This document shows, piece after piece, positions 57,169 to 64,000 of a stretch of 64,000 nt of DNA. Every line of letters starts with the position of its first letter. Position 1 is the stretch's first letter. Source of the DNA: Paenibacillus dendritiformis (GTDB taxonomy: Bacteria; Bacillota; Bacilli; Paenibacillales; Paenibacillaceae). The notes below the pieces were generated by a model. It was given only the letters and a program-made list of their open reading frames with translations, did not search any database and was not told where the DNA came from. Where the stretch lies: positions 3,154,001-3,218,000 of the forward strand of contig NZ_OX216966.1 in the NCBI RefSeq assembly GCF_945605565.1, written 5' to 3'. The translations under genes and the position numbers were made by a program.

Positions 57169-58080
57169 GTGTCGGAATTGGGGCAGTTGTTGAAAAAGGC
57201 CAGGCTTGAGAAGGGCCTCACGCTGGATGACGTTCAAGAAGCGACCAAAATCCGCAAACGTTATCTGGAAGCGATAGAAGAAGGGGATTACAAAGTGCTG
57301 CCGGGCTCGTTCTACGTGCGCGCCTTCATTAAGACGTACGCAGAGACGGTGGGCTTGAATCCGGATGAGCTCCTGCAATTTTATCGCAATGATATTCCCG
57401 CTCCGGAAGTGGAGACGACGGTAGAGCCAATGATTCGGAAGAAGCGCCGTGCGGTCCATTCGGACAAGTTCGGGCGTTGGGCGACGACGATACTGATGTG
57501 GTCGTTTTTGGCCCTGATCATTGTGATTGTTTATTTTTATGTGGTGAACAATAAGACACCGGATAATCAGACATCTGACAATTCGGGAATTATAAGCGGC
57601 ACGACAGGGGAGAAAACACCGGACACCGGCGCCCAGACTCCGTCCCCGGGCAGCGGCAATGGAACCAAGGAGCCGGACACGACGGTGCCGCCGGTTGAAC
57701 CGGAGAAGGAGCCTATCGTCGCGCGCACGTCTCCGAACGGATACGAATATGCCGTCGCTTCGCCGGAAGGTGGCAAGGCGGAAGCCGAGATTGCCGCTAC
57801 AGGCAGAAGCTGGATCTCGGTGCGGGAAGGCAGCGGCCAAGGCAAGATGTTGTTCGAGGGCACCGTTGATGCGGATTTCAAGCAGACCTTCGAAATCCCG
57901 GAAGCGGGATTGTATTTCCGATCCGGGAGAACGGACAATACGTCCATTACCGTGTTTGGCCAATCGCTGGATGACGGTAATTCCGCCAATAACCCAACCA
58001 ATGTCATCGTCAAGGTCGTCTCCTATGAAGAAGCGGAGAAGCTTGCGGCAGAGGGCGGAGGCGCTTCCGGAGGCCAATAA
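57169..58080 (+). CDS. ymfM: RodZ/YmfM-like membrane protein with helix-turn-helix
   Basis: A 303-residue protein with a cytoplasmic Xre-like helix-turn-helix (residues ~1-70, LGQLLKKARLEKGLTLDDVQ), one membrane helix (~107-128, MWSFLALIIVIVYFYVV), a Thr/Pro/Gly-rich linker and an extracytoplasmic DUF4115-like domain (~200-290). This is the RodZ layout; RodZ links the MreB cytoskeleton to wall synthesis. GTG 57169 with AGGAGGTG 5 nt upstream is preferred. Position matches B. subtilis ymfM. Confidence 0.87.
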   Translation: MSELGQLLKKARLEKGLTLDDVQEATKIRKRYLEAIEEGDYKVLPGSFYVRAFIKTYAETVGLNPDELLQFYRNDIPAPEVETTVEPMIRKKRRAVHSDKFGRWATTILMWSFLALIIVIVYFYVVNNKTPDNQTSDNSGIISGTTGEKTPDTGAQTPSPGSGNGTKEPDTTVPPVEPEKEPIVARTSPNGYEYAVASPEGGKAEAEIAATGRSWISVREGSGQGKMLFEGTVDADFKQTFEIPEAGLYFRSGRTDNTSITVFGQSLDDGNSANNPTNVIVKVVSYEEAEKLAAEGGGASGGQ

Positions 58081-58219
58081 ATAGCGTAACCGGCTTGAAT
58101 AGAAGCCCATTCGAAGAGAGGGACGATCCGGCTGCATGCTCTATCGCATAATCGCACCTGAACGGGAGAGAATAATGTTACGGCGTACGTTTAATCTCTC
58201 CGGAAGTGAGGTGTCGAAC

Positions 58220-58384
58220 ATGGCAGTAAGTTGGATCGTCACAGGCTTGGGCGTCATCGTCAGCTTGTTGGGCTATTACTTGACTCCGAGCGCATGGGGC
58301 TACGGAATTTTGGGATTCGGGCTGGCACATATTGTGCTTGGCGTGCTGGATATGTTCCGGGCGCCTTCACGCAGCCGTTACTGA
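58220..58384 (+). CDS. 54-residue membrane protein, unknown function
   Basis: A small protein with two predicted membrane helices (VSWIVTGLGVIVSLLGYYL and GILGFGLAHIVLGVLDMF) joined by a short SerAlaTrp turn and ending in a basic tail (RAPSRSRY). The ATG at 58220 has AAGTGAGGTG 6 nt upstream, which supports real translation; longer in-frame starts lack a ribosome binding site. I do not recognise a family. It lies between the RodZ-like gene and yajQ. Confidence 0.7.
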   Translation: MAVSWIVTGLGVIVSLLGYYLTPSAWGYGILGFGLAHIVLGVLDMFRAPSRSRY

Positions 58385-58457
58385 ATGCCGTTAACGGCAC
58401 AGGCATTCCTTTATGCTGACCAGCGAAGGAGTGCCTTTGTGCTGTACATATGGAAGC

Positions 58458-58469
58458 AGAGGTTGTTCA
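58458..58469 (+). repeat. Possible fragment of the dispersed repeat, copy F (upstream of yajQ)
   Basis: AGAGGTTGTTCA is identical to the left end of copy C, but the sequence then diverges. Twelve bases alone could be chance. Confidence 0.35.
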
Positions 58470-58495
58470 TACTTTAAGGAAAGGGAGAGATGAAC

Positions 58496-58984
58496 ATGGC
58501 CGAGTACTCATTTGATATCGTATCGAAGATGGATATGCAGGAACTGAATAACGCCGTCCAGCAAGCGATGAAGGAGATCGGGGGGCGGTATGATTTCAAA
58601 GGGAGCAAAAGCGACATCTCGCTGGATAAAAATGAGATGGTCGTCTTGTCCGATGATGAATACAAACTGAAGAGCGTGCTCGATATTTTGCAATCGAAAA
58701 TGATCAAACGGGGCTTGTCTCCCAAAAACATGCAGTATGGGAAAATTGAGCCCGCTTCGGGCGGGACGGTTCGTCAACGCATCCAGCTGAAGCAAGGCAT
58801 CGAGCAGGATATTTCCAAAAAAATCAACATCTTGATTCGGGACTCCAAGCTAAAGGTAAAAAGTCAAATTCAAGGCGATCAGCTTCGGGTAACCGGAAAA
58901 AACAAAGATGATTTGCAGGCCGTTATGCATCTGCTGAAAGAGGCCGATATTCCATTGGATTTGCAATTTACGAATTACCGTTAG
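58496..58984 (+). CDS. yajQ: YajQ-family nucleotide-binding protein
   Basis: A 162-residue YajQ/DUF520 protein with the typical start [20 protein letters not shown] and the duplicated ferredoxin-like fold ([34 protein letters not shown]). Some members bind cyclic di-GMP or nucleic acid; which applies here is unknown. ATG 58496 is preferred over 58490 by spacing from AAAGGGAGAG. Not present at this place in B. subtilis. Confidence 0.92.
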   Translation: MAEYSFDIVSKMDMQELNNAVQQAMKEIGGRYDFKGSKSDISLDKNEMVVLSDDEYKLKSVLDILQSKMIKRGLSPKNMQYGKIEPASGGTVRQRIQLKQGIEQDISKKINILIRDSKLKVKSQIQGDQLRVTGKNKDDLQAVMHLLKEADIPLDLQFTNYR

Positions 58985-59028
58985 TCCAAAAAAGGCCGGC
59001 TTTAGCTTCGTGATCAATATCGGACCTT

Positions 59029-59085
59029 GGAGAGCCCATCATCCCTGTCTATAGGAGAGAGATGCTGGGCTTCTCCTGTTTTTTT
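59029..59085 (+). terminator. Terminator after yajQ
   Basis: GGAGA-GCCCA-CATC pairs with GATG-TGGGC-TCTCC with small bulges, followed by TGTTTTTTT. The gap 58985-59294 holds this, the overlapping rimO promoter and an untranslated leader, and no other gene. Confidence 0.75.
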
Positions 59086-59112
59086 GACGAGGAATGAACC
59101 GTGTATTATACT
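59084..59112 (+). promoter_or_regulatory. Sigma-A promoter of rimO, overlapping the yajQ terminator
   Basis: TTGACG (59084-59089), 17-nt spacer, TATACT (59107-59112). The first two bases of the -35 are the last two T residues of the terminator T-run. Confidence 0.75.
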
Positions 59113-59294
59113 GATGAGATAGAAAAGGCGTTTAAATATTGCTTCTTATTGCTAGAATAAATATAGATGGATTGGTTATGAGGTACGTAACATCTATAAT
59201 CGTTCTTGAACCGTTATACGAATTCATTGCTTATTCGAAGAGCCTTTATACGGCCTTTATTATTGCTGCTGCAGATGGGTTGGGGGATGTATAC

Positions 59295-60623
59295 ATGACA
59301 GAACAAATCAAAATCGTAACGCTGGGCTGCGACAAAAACTTGGTGGATTCGGAGATTATGTCCGGAATAATGGATCAGTACGGGCATGAACTGGTAGAAA
59401 ACGCGGAGGATGCAACCGTCATTATTGTCAATACGTGCGGGTTCATCGATGCAGCGAAGGAAGAATCGGTCAATACGATTTTGGAATTGGCAGACTTGAA
59501 GGAGACCGCCCGCTTGAAGGCGCTCATCGTTTCCGGATGTCTGACGCAGCGATACAAGGAGCAATTGTTGGAGGAAATGCCGGAGATCGACGGCATCGTC
59601 GGCACGGGGGACTTCCACAAGATCAACGATATCGTCGCCGAAGCGCTCCAAGGCAAGAAGCCGGTCCGCGTCGGCAATCCGGTCTTCAACTATGAACAGA
59701 TCTTGCCGCGCAAGGTCGCGACGCCGCGCTACACCGCTTATGTCAAAATCGCGGAGGGTTGCGATAACAATTGCACCTTCTGCAGCATTCCGATTATGCG
59801 GGGCAAATTCCGCAGCCGCTCGATGAAATCGATTCTGGCCGAGGTGAAGCAGCTAGCGGATCAAGGCGTCAAGGAGATCAGCCTGATCGCCCAGGACTCC
59901 ACCAACTACGGCGTCGATCTGTATGACGGCTTCAAGCTGCCGGAATTAATGAACAAAGTAAGTGAAGTACCTGGCGTCGAATGGGTTCGCCTTCATTATG
60001 CGTATCCGGGATTTTTCACGGAAGAATTGATCGATACGATCGCTTCGAATCCGAAGGTCTGCAAATATGTCGATATGCCGCTGCAGCATAGCGAAGACAC
60101 GATTCTCAAGCGGATGCGCCGGCCGGGCCGCCAGCGCGATTCCCGCGAACTGGTTCGCAAAATCCGGGCTCGGATTCCGGAAGTCGCGCTCCGCACCTCG
60201 ATTATCGTTGGTTTTCCGGGCGAGACGGACGAAGATTTCGAAAATTTGGCTTCCTTCGTGCGTGAAATGAAGTTCGATCGTCTCGGCGTCTTCACTTATT
60301 CGCCGGAGGAAGATACGGCGGCGACGCGGCTTCCGGATCACGTGCCGGATGAAGTGAAGGAATGGCGCGCGAATACGCTGATGGAGATTCAGCGCGAAGT
60401 GTCGAAAAACGTGAACGAGCGCCATATCGGCCGCATGCTGGACGTGCTGGTTGAACGCTATGATGGACGCAACGACGTATATATCGGACGTTCGCAGTAC
60501 GATGCGCCGGAGATTGACGGTGAAGTGTTCATCTCGAACTGCAAATTAAGCATCGGGGAGATCGCCAAGGTCAAAATTACGCACGCACTCGAATTTGATT
60601 TGGCCGGGGAGGGTGTCTTGTGA
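59295..60623 (+). CDS. rimO: Ribosomal protein S12 methylthiotransferase RimO
   Basis: Radical-SAM enzyme adding a methylthio group to an Asp of S12. The 442 residues have the N-terminal UPF0004 domain with its three Cys (TLGCDKNLVDSE, VNTCGFIDAAKEES, SGCL), the radical-SAM cluster CDNNCTFCSIP and a C-terminal TRAM domain. ATG 59295 gives the conserved MTEQIKIVTLGC start. An in-frame ATG at 59178 would add 39 unlike residues and lacks a good ribosome binding site. It overlaps pgsA by 4 bp. Confidence 0.94.
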   Translation: MTEQIKIVTLGCDKNLVDSEIMSGIMDQYGHELVENAEDATVIIVNTCGFIDAAKEESVNTILELADLKETARLKALIVSGCLTQRYKEQLLEEMPEIDGIVGTGDFHKINDIVAEALQGKKPVRVGNPVFNYEQILPRKVATPRYTAYVKIAEGCDNNCTFCSIPIMRGKFRSRSMKSILAEVKQLADQGVKEISLIAQDSTNYGVDLYDGFKLPELMNKVSEVPGVEWVRLHYAYPGFFTEELIDTIASNPKVCKYVDMPLQHSEDTILKRMRRPGRQRDSRELVRKIRARIPEVALRTSIIVGFPGETDEDFENLASFVREMKFDRLGVFTYSPEEDTAATRLPDHVPDEVKEWRANTLMEIQREVSKNVNERHIGRMLDVLVERYDGRNDVYIGRSQYDAPEIDGEVFISNCKLSIGEIAKVKITHALEFDLAGEGVL

Positions 60624-61198
60624 ATCTGGCGAACAAGATCACGTTAACTCGCATATTTCTTGTGCCGATCATGATGTTCTTCTTGCTGGTAAATTTTGAT
60701 TATTTGCCGCCGATTCAGATAGAAGACTTCTATATTACGTACAACCAGATTATCGCGGCCCTTATCTTCATTATCGCGGCCAGCACCGATGGCGTGGACG
60801 GGTATATCGCCCGCAAGCGCAAAATGGTGACGAACCTGGGCAAGCTGCTTGATCCGTTAGCAGACAAGCTGCTGGTGGCCGCCGTGCTCATCTCGTTGGT
60901 CGAGATGGGCAAATGCGACGCTTTGATCGCGATCGTTATCATTAGCCGCGAATTCGCCGTCACGGGGCTTCGCCAGGTAGCTCTGCTGGAAGGAACGGTA
61001 ATGGCCGCGAGCAAGTGGGGGAAATGGAAGACAGCCACCCAAATTACCGCCATCGTCGCGATGCTGCTGAACAATTTTCCGTTTGTTCTGGTGGGCATTC
61101 CGTTCGACGTGATCTCTACCTGGCTCGCAGCGATCATTACGATCTATTCAGGTATTGATTATTTTGTCAAAAATAAAAGTGTGCTTCATTTCTCGTAG
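60620..61198 (+). CDS. pgsA: CDP-diacylglycerol-glycerol-3-phosphate 3-phosphatidyltransferase
   Basis: Makes phosphatidylglycerol phosphate from CDP-diacylglycerol, the cdsA product. The 192-residue membrane protein has the exact CDP-alcohol transferase pattern, D-x2-DG-x2-AR-x8-G-x3-D-x3-D, in DGVDGYIARKRKMVTNL and the following GKLLDPLADK. GTG start overlaps the rimO stop (GTGA). Confidence 0.95.
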   Translation: MNLANKITLTRIFLVPIMMFFLLVNFDYLPPIQIEDFYITYNQIIAALIFIIAASTDGVDGYIARKRKMVTNLGKLLDPLADKLLVAAVLISLVEMGKCDALIAIVIISREFAVTGLRQVALLEGTVMAASKWGKWKTATQITAIVAMLLNNFPFVLVGIPFDVISTWLAAIITIYSGIDYFVKNKSVLHFS

Positions 61199-61212
61199 CC
61201 TGTCTGCAGGAC

Positions 61213-61264
61213 AATAGGCGCTTTTTCCCGTCTGGACCAGTGTGGAAAAAGGCCTATTTTTTCT
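61213..61264 (+). terminator. Strong terminator after pgsA
   Basis: AATAGGC-G-CTTTTTCC pairs with GGAAAAAGGCCTATT (one bulged G, 15 pairs), followed by TTTTTTCTT. Confidence 0.88.
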
Positions 61265-61327
61265 TGGATGGAGTACGGTATCATTCGAAATGTGCACTTA
61301 TGCTGAACAGAAAAGAGATGATGTGGG

Positions 61328-62584
61328 ATGAACGCGGAAATCATTGCCGTAGGCACCGAGCTGCTGCTCGGCGAAATCGTAAACACGAATGCGCAGTTTA
61401 TTTCGCAGCAATTGGCGCTGCTTGGCATCGATGTTTATTTTCAGACGGTTGTCGGAGATAATCCGCATCGGCTTCGCCATGTGCTGGAGACAGCGAGAAC
61501 CCGCTCGCGGCTCATTATTTTGACAGGCGGCCTCGGGCCGACGATGGATGATATTACGAAGGATATCGTGGCCGAGCTGCTGGGACGCCGGACCTTCCTG
61601 GATGAAGCGGCGGTGGCCAAGATGGAGCAAATGTTCTCCCGCCGGGGAACGCCGATGGTGGAGAGCAACAAGCGCCAGGCGATGGTTATCGAGGGAGCGG
61701 CGATTTTGCCGAATGAGACGGGACTTGCCCTCGGCAACGCGCTGCTGGCGGACGGCACGGCCTTCATCCTGCTGCCGGGACCGCCGCGCGAGATGAAGCC
61801 GATGTTCGAGCAGGAAGTCATTCCATGGCTGCACGGCAGCGGACTGCTGGATGAGTCGGTGCTGCATACGCGGAAGCTCAAGTTCGCGGGAATCGGCGAG
61901 TCGAAGCTGGAGGATATGCTTCGCGACCTGATTGAGGCGCAGGAGCATACGACGATCGCCACCTACGCGAAGGAAGGCGAAGTGCTGGTCCGTCTCGCGA
62001 CGAAGACGGCGGATGAACAGCAAGCTGTGCAGCGCCTCGCTGAGACGGAGTCGGCCATTATGAGCCGCATCGGAGAGCATCTGTTCGCAGCGGAGGATAT
62101 CTCTTTGCCGGAGGCGCTGCTTGAGCTGATGAGCGAGCGGAAGCTTACGCTGTCGGCGGCCGAGAGCTGCACCGGCGGATTGTTCGCCGAGATGATTACG
62201 TCCGTGCCGGGAAGCTCGGATGTCTTCCAGGGAGGCGCCGTCACGTACTCGAACGAGATGAAGGAGCGAATCCTCGGCGTCCCGCACGAGCTGCTTGAAG
62301 GAGAGCAGGCGCCTGGAGCCGTCAGCGCCGAGACGGCGAAGGCGATGGCCGAAGGAATGCAGGACATCGCGGATACCGACTTCTCGATCGCGATAACGGG
62401 CGTCGCGGGACCGGGACATTCCGAACGGAAGCCGGTCGGCCTCGTCTATATCGCCATCGCCGAGAAGGGGAGAGATACGCAGGTCGAGGAGCTTCGCTTG
62501 GCAGGAGACCGTTCGACGATTCGTCTGCGAACCGTGAATGCGGTCATGTACCGGCTGTGGACCCGTGCGCGGCAGTATGGATAA
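61328..62584 (+). CDS. cinA: CinA family protein (competence/damage-inducible)
   Basis: A 418-residue protein with an N-terminal molybdopterin-binding-like domain (AEIIAVGTELLLGEIVNTNA, TGGLGPTMDDITKD) and a C-terminal CinA domain (SAAESCTGGLFAEMITSVPG, ITGVAGPGH). The family includes enzymes acting on damaged pyridine nucleotides (nicotinamide mononucleotide deamidase, ADP-ribose pyrophosphatase). ATG start with AGAGATGATGTGGG upstream. It precedes recA as in many Gram-positives. Confidence 0.94.
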   Translation: MNAEIIAVGTELLLGEIVNTNAQFISQQLALLGIDVYFQTVVGDNPHRLRHVLETARTRSRLIILTGGLGPTMDDITKDIVAELLGRRTFLDEAAVAKMEQMFSRRGTPMVESNKRQAMVIEGAAILPNETGLALGNALLADGTAFILLPGPPREMKPMFEQEVIPWLHGSGLLDESVLHTRKLKFAGIGESKLEDMLRDLIEAQEHTTIATYAKEGEVLVRLATKTADEQQAVQRLAETESAIMSRIGEHLFAAEDISLPEALLELMSERKLTLSAAESCTGGLFAEMITSVPGSSDVFQGGAVTYSNEMKERILGVPHELLEGEQAPGAVSAETAKAMAEGMQDIADTDFSIAITGVAGPGHSERKPVGLVYIAIAEKGRDTQVEELRLAGDRSTIRLRTVNAVMYRLWTRARQYG

Positions 62585-62629
62585 GCTTGACTGCTTTGGC
62601 GGAAGCCGCTACAATTGAATTAACGGAAG

Positions 62630-62671
62630 AACCGTAGCAAGGCGCCAGTCGCTTTTGCTGCGGTTTTTTTG
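62630..62671 (+). terminator. Terminator after cinA
   Basis: AACCGTAGCAA (62630-62640) pairs with TTGCTGCGGTT (62655-62665), with a GGCGCC in the loop, followed by TTTTT. It separates cinA from the recA promoter. Confidence 0.85.
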
Positions 62672-62745
62672 CGTATAGAGGGGAGGAGGATGCTTAATAT
62701 AGTTCCTTTTATGGAATTTTAAGATAAATGGCCCTGCGAAAAAAA

Positions 62746-62759
62746 CGAATGTATGTTCG
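62746..62759 (+). promoter_or_regulatory. LexA (SOS) box of recA
   Basis: CGAATGTATGTTCG matches the Gram-positive LexA/DinR site CGAACRNRYGTTYG at 13 of 14 positions and ends 10 bp before the -35 of recA. Confidence 0.85.
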
Positions 62760-62768
62760 AAAAAAAGC

Positions 62769-62797
62769 TTGGCAAACGGATCGAAAGACGGTATGAT
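62769..62797 (+). promoter_or_regulatory. Sigma-A promoter of recA
   Basis: TTGGCA (62769-62774), 17-nt spacer, TATGAT (62792-62797). LexA bound at 62746-62759 would lie at the upstream edge of the polymerase site. Confidence 0.8.
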
Positions 62798-62830
62798 AGA
62801 GGTATCAAATGGAACAAAGGAAGTGAGTAT

Positions 62831-63889
62831 GTGTCAGATCGCCGCGCTGCATTAGAAATGGCATTGCGCCAAATCGAGAAACAATTCGGTAAAGGTTCGA
62901 TCATGAAACTTGGCGAGTCCAACCATATGCAGGTTGAGATTGTGCCGAGCGGATCGTTGGCACTTGATATAGCTCTTGGAATCGGCGGATTGCCAAGAGG
63001 ACGGATTATTGAAGTATATGGACCGGAATCTTCCGGTAAGACGACGGTTGCGCTTCACGCGATTGCTGAAGCGCAGAAGGTTGGCGGACAAGCTGCGTTC
63101 ATCGATGCGGAGCACGCTCTCGATCCTACATACGCGAGCAAGCTTGGCGTCAACATCGACGAACTGCTTCTGTCCCAGCCGGATACAGGGGAGCAGGCGC
63201 TCGAGATTGCCGAAGCACTCGTGCGCAGCGGCGCGGTGGACATTATCGTCATCGACTCCGTCGCGGCTCTCGTGCCGAAGGCGGAGATTGAAGGCGAGAT
63301 GGGAGATTCCCACGTTGGTCTTCAGGCCCGCCTCATGTCCCAGGCGCTTCGCAAATTGTCCGGGGCGATCAGCAAGTCCAAGACGATCGCGATCTTCATT
63401 AACCAGCTGCGCGAGAAGGTCGGCGTCATGTTCGGCAACCCGGAGACGACGCCAGGCGGCCGCGCATTGAAGTTCTACTCGACGATTCGGCTGGATGTCC
63501 GGCGGGTCGAGACGATCAAGCAGGGCAACGACATGATCGGGAACCGGACACGCATCAAGGTCGTGAAGAACAAGGTCGCGCCTCCATTTAAGCAGGCAGA
63601 CATCGATATTATGTATGGCGAAGGGATTTCCCGCGAAGGAAGCATCGTAGATATCGGCACGGAGATGGACATTATCCAGAAGAGCGGGGCCTGGTATTCG
63701 TACGAGGGCGAGCGTTTGGGCCAAGGCCGTGAGAATGCGAAGCAGTTCCTGAAGGAAAATGGGGAGCTCGCTCTGACGATCGAGAACAAGGTTCGTGAAG
63801 CAAGCAATTTGTCGACGGTGGTCCGGAACCATTCCGAGCATGATGCTGAAGAGGCTGAGGACGCTCTTGAGCTGGAGCTGGAATCGTAA
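62831..63889 (+). CDS. recA: Recombinase RecA
   Basis: DNA strand-exchange protein and LexA coprotease. The 352 residues contain [16 protein letters not shown] (Walker A), [37 protein letters not shown] and [18 protein letters not shown]; the C-terminus is acidic. GTG 62831 with AAAGGAAGTGAG 4-5 nt upstream gives the normal [20 protein letters not shown] start; an upstream ATG at 62753 lies inside the LexA box and promoter. Confidence 0.98.
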   Translation: MSDRRAALEMALRQIEKQFGKGSIMKLGESNHMQVEIVPSGSLALDIALGIGGLPRGRIIEVYGPESSGKTTVALHAIAEAQKVGGQAAFIDAEHALDPTYASKLGVNIDELLLSQPDTGEQALEIAEALVRSGAVDIIVIDSVAALVPKAEIEGEMGDSHVGLQARLMSQALRKLSGAISKSKTIAIFINQLREKVGVMFGNPETTPGGRALKFYSTIRLDVRRVETIKQGNDMIGNRTRIKVVKNKVAPPFKQADIDIMYGEGISREGSIVDIGTEMDIIQKSGAWYSYEGERLGQGRENAKQFLKENGELALTIENKVREASNLSTVVRNHSEHDAEEAEDALELELES

Positions 63890-63901
63890 GTCTGTTTCTG
63901 G

Positions 63902-63934
63902 AACAAGCGCCTTCCTGTGAGGGCGCTTGTTTTG
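63902..63934 (+). terminator. Terminator after recA
   Basis: AACAAGCGCC (63902-63911) pairs with GGCGCTTGTT (63922-63931), followed by TTG; a short T-run. Confidence 0.75.
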
Positions 63935-63971
63935 TCATGTCTACGATAGGGATGCGGGGGAACGCGAAATC

Positions 63972-64000
63972 ATGCGCGGGGATGCGGTGAAGCCAAAGGA
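63972..64000 (+). CDS. Possible start of the next gene (recX?), cut by window end
   Basis: ATG at 63972 with GGGGGAACG about 9 nt upstream opens a frame that reads MRGDAVKPK to the window end. In related genomes recX often follows recA, but nine codons cannot identify it. Confidence 0.3.

Noticed and set aside
59178-59294. 39-residue N-terminal extension of RimO from an in-frame ATG
   Set aside because: The extension is unlike RimO, the ATG lacks a good ribosome binding site, and the conserved family start is at 59295.
62753-62830. Longer RecA starting at ATG 62753
   Set aside because: That ATG lies within the LexA box and upstream of the promoter -10, so it would not be in the main transcript.

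Overview
The window is a GC-rich stretch of a Gram-positive, endospore-forming, flagellated bacterium. Protein sequences, gene order and the strong AGGAGG-type ribosome binding sites point to Paenibacillaceae (Paenibacillus or a close relative). Evidence for sporulation is spoVFA/spoVFB (dipicolinate synthase), spoIIIE, a SleB-type cortex hydrolase and the ymf genes. All recognised genes lie on the + strand. The order follows the classical Bacillus flhF-to-recA block, so most of the window is conserved core genome. No prophage, transposase, CRISPR array, rRNA or tRNA was seen.

Layout. (1) 1-8.4 kb is the end of the fla/che operon: flhF (cut by the window edge), flhG, cheB, cheA, cheW, cheC, cheD, a small membrane protein and sigD. 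(2) 8.4-12 kb is a lineage-variable patch: fapA (DUF342), a 500-bp non-coding stretch with a 12-bp tandem repeat and several hairpins, an unrecognised charged protein, a SwrB-like protein and a short MltG-like protein without a catalytic domain. (3) 12-25.5 kb holds translation and envelope genes: rpsB, tsf, pyrH, frr, uppS, cdsA, dxr, rasP, a short archaeal/eukaryal-type proS, and polC. (4) 25.5-37.2 kb holds the rimP-nusA-rnpM-ylxQ-infB-rbfA-nrnA-truB-ribF cluster, then rpsO and pnp. (5) 37.3-45.2 kb holds a catalytically altered polysaccharide deacetylase (YlxY type), the M16 protease mlpA, dut, spoVFA-spoVFB, asd, dapG and dapA, which form the aspartate-diaminopimelate-dipicolinate supply line. 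(6) 45.3-52.1 kb holds RNase J, tepA, ylzJ, spoIIIE and sleB. (7) 52.3-64 kb holds an M16 pair (ymfF/ymfH), ymfI, ymfJ, ymfK, a RodZ/YmfM-like protein, a 54-residue membrane protein, yajQ, rimO, pgsA, cinA and recA with a LexA (SOS) box.

Compared with the Bacillus subtilis order as I know it, ylxP and ymxH are absent from their usual places. fapA, nrnA, dut, sleB, yajQ and rimO are additions. Roughly a third of the genes appear to start with GTG or TTG.

No wholly new multi-gene system was found. The most interesting non-standard signals are a dispersed intergenic repeat family (core AGAGGYNGTTCAA, ends in inverted orientation) that sits directly upstream of cheB, cheA, rasP, polC, nusA and possibly yajQ; a perfect GAAA-capped hairpin in the rimP leader; a perfect 15-bp hairpin in front of nrnA; the tandem-repeat and hairpin patch at 9.9-10.2 kb; and a P-loop-like motif in the ACT-domain protein YmfK. 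Starts given below were chosen by Shine-Dalgarno spacing and are predictions. Family assignments come from recognising sequences and motifs by eye, without database searches.
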